This document shows positions 1 to 7,087 of a DNA stretch of 33,906 bases, piece after piece. The stretch lies in contig JASSUF010000006.1 in NCBI GenBank assembly GCA_031963365.1, forward strand, positions 1 to 33,906, in the 5' to 3' direction. Under the pieces are notes generated by a model that was not told where the DNA came from, ran no database searches, and saw only the letters and a list, made by a program, of their open reading frames with translations. A program made the position numbers and the translations under genes. Each line of letters starts with the position of its first letter. Within the stretch, counting starts at the first letter, position 1. This stretch comes from JASSUD01 sp031963365 (GTDB lineage Bacteria > Pseudomonadota > Gammaproteobacteria > Burkholderiales > Burkholderiaceae).

Positions 1-69
1 CGCCTGTGTGCGGTTTTTTGACTCCCGCCCACCCTGCCAAAAAACAGGGAAGTCTCGCACAGGAGCAAA
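1..69 (+). repeat. 69-bp direct repeat, copy 1
   Basis: This segment is repeated at 280-348 with a single mismatch (C56 versus T335). It contains a GCGG followed by six T, the block ACTCCCGCCC, a CCCTG/CAGGG hairpin with loop CCAAAAAA, and the ribosome-binding sequence ACAGGAGC. It is the leader of a translated ORF, so copy 1 probably belongs to a second unit of the same type that starts left of the window. Copy 1 is followed only by a 16-codon ORF (75-125). Confidence 0.9.
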
Positions 70-140
70 TTTCTATGGGCCTTGCAAATGCTCTTCTAGA
101 ACCTAAGCAACGTGGCCCCCCGTAGGGGTTAAATACACTT

Positions 141-298
141 TATAATTAATATCGGTGCCAAAAAACACCTCACACAGCGGTAAGTCGCCCCGTTAGTTCG
201 CGGCTCTTTTACGCCTATTGATTTTGCTCAAAGGGCGGGAGTGCAGCTAATACAAGACCCGCAAGGGGAATACGCTCGCCGCCTGTGTGCGGTTTTTT
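141..298 (+). ncRNA. candidate C4-like antisense RNA
   Basis: A TATAAT (141-146) precedes a structured stretch that ends in an intrinsic terminator-like hairpin, CCGC (279-282), loop CTGTGT, GCGG (289-292), then six T. Within it, GGTG (154-157)/CACC (166-169) forms a hairpin with the same CCAAAAAA loop as the downstream mRNA leader. CACACAGCGG (171-180) can pair with the 279-289 segment with one bulge, and GGGCGGGAGT (233-242) is fully complementary to the leader block at 300-309. Complementary boxes upstream of a small ORF and a larger ORF match the c4-icd-ant arrangement of phages P1, P7 and P4. No good -35 is visible. The C4 assignment rests on layout and complementarity, not on a covariance-model search. 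Confidence 0.45.
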
Positions 299-348
299 GA
301 CTCCCGCCCACCCTGCCAAAAAACAGGGAAGTCTTGCACAGGAGCAAA
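280..348 (+). repeat. 69-bp direct repeat, copy 2 (leader of the 352-651 ORF)
   Basis: This is the second copy of the 1-69 repeat and lies directly upstream of the ATG at 352. The CCCTG (311-315)/CAGGG (324-328) hairpin and the AGGAG at 340-344 sit where they could control ribosome access. The ACTCCCGCCC block at 300-309 is the exact complement of GGGCGGGAGT at 233-242. Confidence 0.85.
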
Positions 349-351
349 ATT

Positions 352-651
352 ATGTATTTTTACCTGTCTTCCGCCTCACTTCCTGGCGGTACTTCAGTAT
401 CCAATCAAATTTCATCTCGTAAAAAATGTCTAGTTAAGCATCCTGCTTTCTTAAGGCATTCTAGACATACTCCTTACGTCCCCCATTCTCAGCTACAGCC
501 TCTCCTTAAACGTCCTCAATTTTCTTCTAGCATTATTCAGGATGGGATTAGATGCGCTAAGTTATTACGTACCTACTCCTCACTATATCGAGCCTTTAGA
601 GCCTTGATGTATTTTCATGCGGCTTTGTTGCGTGCTCATTCAGTGCGTTAA
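352..651 (+). CDS. small basic protein in the Icd/Ash position, function unknown
   Basis: A 99-residue, strongly basic, Ser/Arg/His-rich protein. The ATG at 352 was chosen because AGGAG lies eight bases upstream in the repeated leader; an in-frame TTG at 334 has no such signal. No domain is recognised. The position is informative: it follows a candidate C4-like RNA and precedes a larger ORF by 11 bases, like icd of phage P1 or the small ORFs beside C4-like RNAs in P4-type prophages, which are often annotated as cell-division inhibitors or Ash proteins. That function is inferred from position only. The low-complexity composition leaves open that its main role is translational coupling to the next gene. 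Confidence 0.4.
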   Translation: MYFYLSSASLPGGTSVSNQISSRKKCLVKHPAFLRHSRHTPYVPHSQLQPLLKRPQFSSSIIQDGIRCAKLLRTYSSLYRAFRALMYFHAALLRAHSVR

Positions 652-662
652 AGGAGAACGGT

Positions 663-1850
663 ATGACAATACTAGCTGCATCAGCAGCGGCCCCTTGTCG
701 CCTGAGCGAAAAGGCAGCACTAGCTGATGAAACCAAAAAATCAGACGAATTAGCAAGAGAAACTCAAGCTGTTTCAAGCACTTTGCTAAACCAAGATGAT
801 TTTGTGCACGTCCAGAGCTTTGCAAAAAAATGCGGGGTACTTTCTACTCAGCGCAAAAATGAGCCTGTGCTTTTAAAAGAAGCCGTTACAGCTAAGCCGT
901 TTACTCTGAGGCGTCTCTTTGAGCCATCAGATTTAGATCGAGCATTAGAGGTGGCTAACGCTTCTTGCTTTAAAAAAGTGGAAGTTCCTACGCTTAACGA
1001 GCAAGTGGCTTTACCGTTACTTTCTTTGAAAGTTGGCTCTCTTCCAGAAAATATCAAACTGAAAGCAGACGAATTAAAAAAACGGTTTGACGCCGTTGAG
1101 CATTTTATCTGTTGTTTGCCGTCTTTATTAGACGAAGCCGATATAAAGCGCCTCGGAAAACCTTTTCAGGAATTTAAGACAAGGTTTGAAACGATCAAAG
1201 AGGAGCTAACCCGTGCTGATTGCTTTAGCGATTTAGAAGGCATCAAGACGGCAATAACTGAACTCGATACCTTGATTTCAGATTTAAGCACGTTAAGTAC
1301 CAAGCTCTATCAGTCCCAAACCCCTGATGTAGAAAAAACTGGAAATAATTTAACGATAGGTGCCCTAGTTTGGACAACGGCATCAAGTGTCTTGTCCCTC
1401 GGGGCTTGGCTCTTGTGGTGGCCTGTCTTCGTCCCTGTTATCGCAGGAGTTGCAAGCGCTGTTGCTTTCGCAGGTCTTCGGTTATGGCAGATACAACAGG
1501 AAAGCACTTGCAAAGCTAAAGCGGAGCAATGGGAAAAATCTCGTGCCTCACTCTCTTGGATTCAAGAAGAGATTAAAAGCTTGCATACGAAAATTGAAGA
1601 AGTAGAGGAAGACATTATGGAACAAAGAATTACTGAAAAAGTCATCAATAATCTTGATCAAATGATAGCGCAGCGAATACAAGACCAGATAAATAACTCG
1701 CAAACAGATTCGCTTGTTCAAACGCTACAACAAAGAATAGAAGATTTAGAAATGCAGCTTCAGGCAGTAAAAGAGGAGAGTACAAAAGCTAAATCGGGTG
1801 ATCCATTAGCAAAATCAGAAAATACTTCAGCGATGAGGCGAGTAGCTTAA
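663..1850 (+). CDS. coiled-coil protein with a central membrane hairpin, function unknown
   Basis: A 395-residue protein starting at an ATG with AAAGGAG placed well upstream (about 652-658). The first 220 residues are helical and charged. Residues about 231-252 and 254-274 form two adjacent hydrophobic segments rich in Trp, Ala and Val, enough for a membrane hairpin. Residues about 280-375 are Glu/Lys/Gln-rich and look like a long coiled coil. There is no signal peptide and no catalytic motif I can name. It lies 11 bases after the 352-651 ORF, so the two are probably co-transcribed and end at the terminator at 1892-1941. It occupies the position of an antirepressor gene in a c4-icd-ant unit but does not resemble Ant. 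A membrane-targeted effector or cargo protein is possible. Confidence 0.6.
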   Translation: MTILAASAAAPCRLSEKAALADETKKSDELARETQAVSSTLLNQDDFVHVQSFAKKCGVLSTQRKNEPVLLKEAVTAKPFTLRRLFEPSDLDRALEVANASCFKKVEVPTLNEQVALPLLSLKVGSLPENIKLKADELKKRFDAVEHFICCLPSLLDEADIKRLGKPFQEFKTRFETIKEELTRADCFSDLEGIKTAITELDTLISDLSTLSTKLYQSQTPDVEKTGNNLTIGALVWTTASSVLSLGAWLLWWPVFVPVIAGVASAVAFAGLRLWQIQQESTCKAKAEQWEKSRASLSWIQEEIKSLHTKIEEVEEDIMEQRITEKVINNLDQMIAQRIQDQINNSQTDSLVQTLQQRIEDLEMQLQAVKEESTKAKSGDPLAKSENTSAMRRVA

Positions 1851-1891
1851 AACTTCTCTCACTCTCTGAAAAACGTTAAGCAAAACCTTTT

Positions 1892-1941
1892 AAAAATCCC
1901 GCTAGAGTGAATGAATTTCTCCATCTCAGCGGGATTTTTTT
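1892..1941 (+). terminator. rho-independent terminator
   Basis: AAAATCCCGCT (1893-1903) pairs with AGCGGGATTTT (1928-1938), and the descending arm runs into a T tract. It lies 42 bases after the stop of the 663-1850 gene and ends that transcription unit before the permease. Confidence 0.85.
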
Positions 1942-1977
1942 ATCGTTGTGCATACTTTTAAAGCTGAGGAATAACTC

Positions 1978-2088
1978 ATGAATTGGCAACCACGTATTTT
2001 TTCCATACTTGCTGTATCAGCAGGTGCTTGGTTTTGGGGTCATTTTGAAGTGGCAGTCTTCTCAGGATGCAAGGAAGGAAATGGATAA
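1978..2088 (+). CDS. 36-codon leader ORF overlapping the permease start
   Basis: The ATG at 1978 has GAGGAA seven bases upstream. The peptide starts MNWQPRIFSILAV and contains a Trp/Phe-rich hydrophobic stretch (residues about 7-29). Its stop codon overlaps the permease start (ATGGATAA, 2081-2088), an arrangement that usually couples translation. It could be a small membrane peptide, a regulatory leader peptide, or the surviving start of a decayed membrane-protein gene. No homolog is recognised. Confidence 0.35.
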   Translation: MNWQPRIFSILAVSAGAWFWGHFEVAVFSGCKEGNG

Positions 2089-3667
2089 AGTGATTAAAAG
2101 GCATATTGGCCTGACTTCGTTAGTGTTAACGGGCTTGGGTTCTATTCTCGGCTCAGGATGGTTATTTGGCGCATGGCGAGCAGCAAAAATTGCTGGACCA
2201 GCAGCGATTGTCGCCTGGCTCATCGGTGCTGTCGTGATTCTGATGATTGCACTCACTTACGCAGAACTCGGCGCAATGTTCCCACAATCAGGCGGCATGG
2301 TGCGCTATGCCTATTATTCGCACGGCCCACTCACGGGGTTTATTAGTGCCTGGGCGAATTGGATTGCTATCGTTTCCGTCATTCCGATTGAAGCGGAGGC
2401 GTCCATTCAATATATGAGCTCATGGCGCTGGCAGTGGGCGCAGAATCTGTATGCAGATGGTTCATTGCAGCCCTTAGGTTTGGTGCTCTCAGGTGGGCTG
2501 ATTATCATTTATTTTTTGTTGAATTATTGGGGAGCCAAGGCGCTGCTGCGAGCCAATTTTGCTATCACCATTTTTAAATTTGCTGTCCCCATCATTACTG
2601 CTGTTATGTTGATAGTTAGTAGCTGGCATTCAACCCATCTTGACGCTTACAGCGCAAATCATTTTGCCCCGTATGGCTGGTCGGCGATTTTAACGGCGGT
2701 GGCCACTAGTGGGATTGTGATGGCCTTTAATGGTTTCCAAAGCCCAATTAACCTTGCCGGTGAAGCAAAAAATCCGGCTTGGAATGTGCCCTTTGCCGTG
2801 ATTAGCTCAATTTTGATTGCGCTGGTGATTTACTTACTCTTGCAGTTAGCTTTCATTAGTGCAGTAGCGCCAGCCGATGTAGCAGAAGGATGGAATAACC
2901 TAGAGTTCAGCTCGCCTTTTGCCCAACTTGCCATTGCATTCAATTTAAATTGGCTAGCGATGCTGTTGTATCTGGATGCGTTTGCTAGTCCAAGCGGAAC
3001 AGGCATCATCTATATGGCCACGACGTCGCGGATGATTTATGCCTTGGAGCGCAATCATACGTTGCCAAGGATTTTTGGTCGGGTTCATCCACTGTATGGC
3101 GTGCCACGCCCCGCCATGTGGCTCAATCTTGGTATAGCTTTTCTGTTTATGTTTTTTTTCCGTGGCTGGAGTGCATTAGCTGCGGTCATTTCGGTAATGA
3201 CGGTGATTTCCTACCTCACAGGGCCAATCAGCTTAATGGCGTTACGCCGCTCTTCACCTGCACTTAAATGGCCGTTGCGTATTCCAGGTATGCCGTTGAT
3301 TGCGCCATGCGCGTTTATTCTGGCCTCGTTGATTCTGTACGGCGCGCATTGGCCGCTAACCGGGGAAATTATTCTGCTAATCGTGATTGCCCTACCCTTC
3401 TACTTTTATTATCAACATAAAGATAATCGAACCAATCATCCGTGGGGCATTGCACTTAAGAGCGCGGGTTGGCTAATAACTTATCTGCCAATTATGGCCT
3501 TAGTATCATATTGTGGAAGTACGCAGTTCGGTGGTAAAAACTTTATCCCCTTTGGTTGGGATATCGTCGTTGTTATGAGTTTGTCGTTGATTTTCTATGC
3601 TTGGGGAATTCAAAGTGCCTATCCGATAGGATGGAATGGAGGCGCTGCTCAGGCTCAACACGGCTAA
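2081..3667 (+). CDS. APC-family amino acid permease
   Basis: A 528-residue inner-membrane transporter, most likely an amino acid:proton symporter of the APC superfamily. The start is the ATG at 2081, preceded by AAGGAAGG; the open frame extends 24 codons further upstream without a better signal. The N-terminus carries the family signature GLTSLVLTGLGSILGSGWLF followed by GPAAIVAWLIG and YAELGAMFPQSGG, typical of helices 1 and 2 that form the substrate site. About twelve further hydrophobic segments follow, with the usual cytoplasmic RNHTLPRIFGRVHP loop near residue 340. Length and motifs fit the aspartate:proton symporter branch, but the substrate cannot be read from sequence. Flanked by terminators, it forms its own unit and looks like metabolic cargo rather than backbone. 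Confidence 0.88.
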   Translation: MDKVIKRHIGLTSLVLTGLGSILGSGWLFGAWRAAKIAGPAAIVAWLIGAVVILMIALTYAELGAMFPQSGGMVRYAYYSHGPLTGFISAWANWIAIVSVIPIEAEASIQYMSSWRWQWAQNLYADGSLQPLGLVLSGGLIIIYFLLNYWGAKALLRANFAITIFKFAVPIITAVMLIVSSWHSTHLDAYSANHFAPYGWSAILTAVATSGIVMAFNGFQSPINLAGEAKNPAWNVPFAVISSILIALVIYLLLQLAFISAVAPADVAEGWNNLEFSSPFAQLAIAFNLNWLAMLLYLDAFASPSGTGIIYMATTSRMIYALERNHTLPRIFGRVHPLYGVPRPAMWLNLGIAFLFMFFFRGWSALAAVISVMTVISYLTGPISLMALRRSSPALKWPLRIPGMPLIAPCAFILASLILYGAHWPLTGEIILLIVIALPFYFYYQHKDNRTNHPWGIALKSAGWLITYLPIMALVSYCGSTQFGGKNFIPFGWDIVVVMSLSLIFYAWGIQSAYPIGWNGGAAQAQHG

Positions 3668-3751
3668 GACGGCACGCTTATTGATCGCGCTAACCATGTC
3701 GATGCCAATCTGGCATGGTTATTTACTAGGTTTTGCAAATACGTCCAGCTC

Positions 3752-3782
3752 AATTGTCTATTCAGCGGCTAGACAATTTTTT
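3752..3782 (+). terminator. rho-independent terminator after the permease
   Basis: AATTGTCT (3752-3759) and AGACAATT (3771-3778) form a perfect 8-bp stem followed by a T run. A second hairpin, ATGCCA-ATC-TGGCAT, lies about 45 bases upstream at roughly 3700-3715 and may contribute. Confidence 0.75.
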
Positions 3783-4032
3783 CATCTTCACATATCTCAG
3801 TAAAACCCAGCATGTGCAGCAATTTTTTTGTGCTCCTCTTCCCTACTTCTATACAGTTTATTCTTCTAGATTTCTACTATAGAGCAATCGTACTTTAAAG
3901 TGCCGGAGGTATTAGGGATAAAAACAGAGGGAGCACGATTGTGCAGAGGTACACTTACAGCCCTGCCACAATAAGGTCATGGAGAAAACTATGATAATTT
4001 TTATATTAACTTAACATTAGAAAAAATAATTT

Positions 4033-5301
4033 TTATTTATTTTTTAACCATTCTGAAAATTTTTCTTCATCAAAGTTAACTTGTATTTTTTCTATACGTA
4101 TCCAACTCGTAAAGGCAAGATTTGCAAGAGTATCCGAAAAAAACTTTATGCCATTAGGTTTGAATTTTTCAGCATACATTTTTCCTTCATTACTCTGAAT
4201 AAATTCTTGTGCTAATACGATTTTTTCATTTTCGCTTATTTTTTTGAAAGCTGCATTTCTTTCAATTTGCAAAAATTCTTTTATTTTTTCTTGTTCTTTT
4301 ATTTCTTTTTCTTCCTCTACTGCTTCAATTTTTTGTTTTTCTTTTTTAATTTCATAAACATTTTTTGCAAGATCTATTTTTTGATCTAATAAAGCTCTAA
4401 TAAAAGCCGTGGTAGTACTCTTAATGCTTCCTTCTTTATCTTTTTCCTCAGCTAAAGCAACAATCTGATTCACACGTTCTTCATTTTCAGAAACATAGGA
4501 GATGGCTTTTTCTTCACTGAATCCATGCTCTATAAGTTTTTTAAAAGCATCTTTATTTTTAACATCTTCATTTATATCTATTTCTTTATTTTCTAAAGTT
4601 AAATTAAGTTTACGTCTTTTTAAAGAGAATTTAATACTTGAAACCTTTTTATTTTCTCTTTTTAAATCGTAACTAACTTCTATATCTGAACAATTATTAA
4701 TTTCTTCAACTGCTTTTTTAATAATTTTACTATGTAGCTGTCGAAAATCATTGTAATATTCTTGATTTACATCAAGAAGTTTTCTAATAGTTTGTAAATC
4801 CATCCATCCTGTTGAGCCAACATTAATATATCGTATACAATTTTCATATAATGCAAGCGCTTTACCGCTCGAAAATAAGCGTTGTATAGCTATATTGATC
4901 CTTGCATAAATGTCAGGATTATGTAATTTTTTTGCAATGAATTCATCGTAGCGGTAGGTACAAATTCCGCCTGTTATGTCTCCAAAAGAAATAATTGAAG
5001 TCACAGACCACTTTTGATTTATATCTCCCATTACATCAAATTCAATCGGTGTAGATGCAAGTGTCGCAAGAGCTTTTCGGAGATTCTCTATGTTCTGGGA
5101 TTCCTCCCAACCTAAAGCGGGCATCAACACTTCGACGGGTATAGAGTGCGTGCGTACTGGGAGCAGATTGTGATAAGCATTTAGCAATAAGATGTTTACT
5201 AATTTTCGCTCGACGAGAGACAACGCGCCACTTATATGGATGGCGGATACATGCTTTTTTAAAAGTTCTTGTGAACTTTCTGCGAGTTGATTTCTTCCCA
5301 T
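4033..5301 (-). CDS. plasmid replication initiator, Rep_3 (RepB) family
   Basis: A 422-residue initiator expected to bind the iterons upstream of its own gene and open the origin. Residues about 20-230 show the two winged-helix lobes of Rep_3 proteins: SLVERKLVNILLLNA at the start of lobe 1, then LRKALATLASTPIEFDV, then the second-lobe core around YENCIRYINVGSTGWMDLQ and FRQLHSKIIKKAVEEIN. The C-terminal 170 residues are Lys/Glu-rich and probably coiled coil, longer than in classic RepE/RepA initiators. The gene is A+T-rich. The ATG at 5301 coincides with the predicted transcription start, so the mRNA may be leaderless. The gene points away from the iterons and from parAB, a common layout for this plasmid class. 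Confidence 0.9.
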   Translation of the reverse strand: MGRNQLAESSQELLKKHVSAIHISGALSLVERKLVNILLLNAYHNLLPVRTHSIPVEVLMPALGWEESQNIENLRKALATLASTPIEFDVMGDINQKWSVTSIISFGDITGGICTYRYDEFIAKKLHNPDIYARINIAIQRLFSSGKALALYENCIRYINVGSTGWMDLQTIRKLLDVNQEYYNDFRQLHSKIIKKAVEEINNCSDIEVSYDLKRENKKVSSIKFSLKRRKLNLTLENKEIDINEDVKNKDAFKKLIEHGFSEEKAISYVSENEERVNQIVALAEEKDKEGSIKSTTTAFIRALLDQKIDLAKNVYEIKKEKQKIEAVEEEKEIKEQEKIKEFLQIERNAAFKKISENEKIVLAQEFIQSNEGKMYAEKFKPNGIKFFSDTLANLAFTSWIRIEKIQVNFDEEKFSEWLKNK

Positions 5302-5354
5302 GACTCGATCATAGGCAAAATGTACTCAAATATCAATAAAATTAGGTACATTTT
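5301..5354 (-). promoter_or_regulatory. rep promoter with inverted-repeat operator
   Basis: On the minus strand, TTGATA (5331-5336) and TATGAT (5308-5313) are separated by exactly 17 bases, a near-consensus sigma-70 promoter. AAAATGTAC (5317-5325) and GTACATTTT (5346-5354) form an inverted repeat built from the same ATGTAC core as the iterons and overlap the promoter. This is the layout expected when Rep dimers repress rep. Confidence 0.7.
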
Positions 5355-5613
5355 CGATGAGTACGCGTTTTTATTCTGATTGTCAGGACGAAAAAGTTTT
5401 ACTGCTGGCAAAATTAGCCCACTTTTTGGGGACTTTAAGGGGATAGTAAGCTTCCTCATAGAGTTTTTTTGCTTGTACTACTGGTATTTCAATACTTCTC
5501 TTTTCTTTTTTAAGACGAATAAATAGCCCTACTCTCCATGTAACAAGAGGTGTCTAGCGATTTTTGAAGAAAATCAATTCATAAAAATAAACAACAGCAA
5601 CTTTCTTCCGTGT

Positions 5614-5835
5614 AAATGTACCTATCTAGGGTACCTGTTGTTGTAATTTAATTTAGAGAGCATATAGAAAAGCTTTAAATACATTTGCAACTCTGAAACC
5701 CTTACCAAATAAGGCTTTCAGAGCATATATGTACCTATTTTTGGTGGCAAATGTACCCGTCTGTGTTGTGAATGTACCTATTTAGGGGGTTAATGTACCT
5801 GTTTAGGGTGATAAATGTACCTGTTTAGGGTGATT
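5614..5835 (+). repeat. origin iterons (six ATGTACC repeats)
   Basis: Six copies share the core ATGTACCyrTyTagGG. The ATGTAC cores begin at 5616, 5729, 5751, 5772, 5793 and 5815. The last five are spaced 22, 21, 21 and 22 bases, two helical turns, so bound initiators would stack on one face of the DNA. The copy at 5616 stands alone 113 bases upstream. Copies 4-6 (about 5771-5835) are the most alike and copies 2 and 3 are degenerate. With the adjacent Rep_3 gene and the A+T-rich segment that follows, this is the replication origin. Confidence 0.88.
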
Positions 5836-5850
5836 CTAAGAAAATAACAG

Positions 5851-5933
5851 AAATTTCATAAATTCATCATTTTTTTTATAAATTTATGAAATAATGATGA
5901 ATTACACTATTTTGTATAATTTAATTATTTTTT
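5851..5933 (+). promoter_or_regulatory. A+T-rich segment: likely unwinding element and parA promoter/operator
   Basis: The stretch between the last iteron and parA is almost pure A/T. It holds two interlocked inverted repeats: TTCATAAATT (5855-5864) with AATTTATGAA (5881-5890), and AATTCATCATT (5861-5871) with AATGATGAATT (5893-5903). TATAAT at 5915-5920 is a good -10 and implies a leader of only a few bases before the parA ATG. The repeats are the likely operator for ParA, which has the extra N-terminal domain used for autoregulation. The same DNA could serve as the melting region of the origin. Confidence 0.55.
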
Positions 5934-7070
5934 ATGAAAATAACTATTCCAGATTTAATTGCTCAAGCCTTGCGAGCGTCTCAGACGGTTCAAGAAGTGA
6001 GAAGCAGGATGTTAGCGCCCAACATTCAAAAAAAAGCTCCTACCTTTAATACTTCTCAATTAGCTTTGTTATGTGAAACGGACAAAAATCAGTTGCGTTA
6101 TCAGATGACAAAGACAGATCTTCCGCCAGGAAAGGTTAACGAATCTGGCAGAGGACGAGAGTTTTCACTTTCTGAAGCTCTAAAGTGTGTCCGGGTATAT
6201 CGTGCTAAAAAATTGCGCCCAGAAGGTAAAAAGGCAATGACTATTACGGTAGGGAATTTTAAGGGCGGGGTAAGTAAAACTACTACGGCTATGTCTTTAG
6301 CTCAAGGATTAAGTTTGCGGGGCCATCGTGTTCTGATGATTGATACCGATCCCCAAGGCTCTCTGACAACATTATTTGGTTTTTTACCAGATATAGATGT
6401 TGAAGAGGAAACTACCCTTATTCCTCTTACACTAGGTGAACAGTCTTCGGTTGAGTATGCCATCCGTAAAACGTATTGGGAAGGTATTGACCTAGTTGCT
6501 GCATGCCCTGCTCTATTCAACATAGAATTTATATTGCCAGCTCATCAGCTAAGAAAAACCTCTTTTAAATTTTGGGATGTATTAAACGCAGGTTTAGAAG
6601 CCGTTCGTGATATCTACGACGTAATAATTATTGATACTGCTCCTGCACTAAGTTATGGAACGGTGAATTCGCTAATGGCTGCGGATGGGTTAGTTATTCC
6701 TGTTCCACCTAATGCGCTTGATTTCTTAAGCTCAGTACAATTTTGGTTGTTATTTAGTGATTTAGCATCAAATATTAATATAGAAAAAACCTTTTCTTTT
6801 ATTAATGTGCTTTTGTCTCGTGTTGATCTAACGGATCCGGCAGCTAGTGTTGTGCGCGAATGGATTACTGCTGCTTATGCTGAAAAAGTATTACCTATGG
6901 AAATTCCGAAAACTACTGTGGTTTCGGGTGGCTCAGCAGAATTTTTGACTGTATATGACATTACTAAATATCCAGGGAGCGCTAAAACGTATCGTCGAGC
7001 GCGTGAAGCCTATGATCGTTTTACGGAAATTATCGAGCAGCGTATCACTACGTTTTGGGAAAATAACTAA
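5934..7070 (+). CDS. parA: ParA, partition ATPase with N-terminal DNA-binding domain
   Basis: A 378-residue Walker-type ATPase that segregates the plasmid by forming dynamic gradients on the nucleoid, stimulated by ParB bound at parS. The deviant Walker A motif KGGVSKTT is at residues 110-117, the second acidic motif MIDTDPQGS follows at about 135-143, and IIIDTAPAL near residue 230 is the Walker B/switch II region. The first 100 residues contain a helix-turn-helix-like block (LLCETDKNQLRYQM) of the kind found in type Ia ParA proteins such as P1 ParA, which bind their own promoter. No ribosome-binding site is evident before the ATG, and the predicted leader is very short. parB follows after 17 bases. 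Confidence 0.93.
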   Translation: MKITIPDLIAQALRASQTVQEVRSRMLAPNIQKKAPTFNTSQLALLCETDKNQLRYQMTKTDLPPGKVNESGRGREFSLSEALKCVRVYRAKKLRPEGKKAMTITVGNFKGGVSKTTTAMSLAQGLSLRGHRVLMIDTDPQGSLTTLFGFLPDIDVEEETTLIPLTLGEQSSVEYAIRKTYWEGIDLVAACPALFNIEFILPAHQLRKTSFKFWDVLNAGLEAVRDIYDVIIIDTAPALSYGTVNSLMAADGLVIPVPPNALDFLSSVQFWLLFSDLASNINIEKTFSFINVLLSRVDLTDPAASVVREWITAAYAEKVLPMEIPKTTVVSGGSAEFLTVYDITKYPGSAKTYRRAREAYDRFTEIIEQRITTFWENN

Positions 7071-7087
7071 TCATTTGGAAAATAATT

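Noticed and set aside
75..125. 16-codon ORF behind the first leader repeat
   Set aside because: It has a good ribosome-binding site, but the peptide is very short and has no recognisable feature. It may be a remnant of an Icd-position ORF, so I did not list it as a gene.
663..1850. Assignment as a phage antirepressor because of its c4-icd-ant-like position
   Set aside because: The sequence shows coiled coils and a membrane hairpin and no similarity to Ant proteins that I can see.
3783..4032. Possible small genes or RNA between the permease terminator and rep
   Set aside because: Only an 11-codon ORF and a CAATCGT...ACGATTG pair about 50 bases apart are visible; neither is strong enough to call.
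5259..5459. 66-aa minus-strand ORF across the rep promoter
   Set aside because: It overlaps the rep start in another frame and covers the promoter and operator; the peptide has no recognisable character.
5729..5835. The ATGTACC repeats as a CRISPR array
   Set aside because: Units are 21-22 bases with no spacers of constant length, there are no cas genes, and they adjoin a Rep_3 gene; they are iterons.
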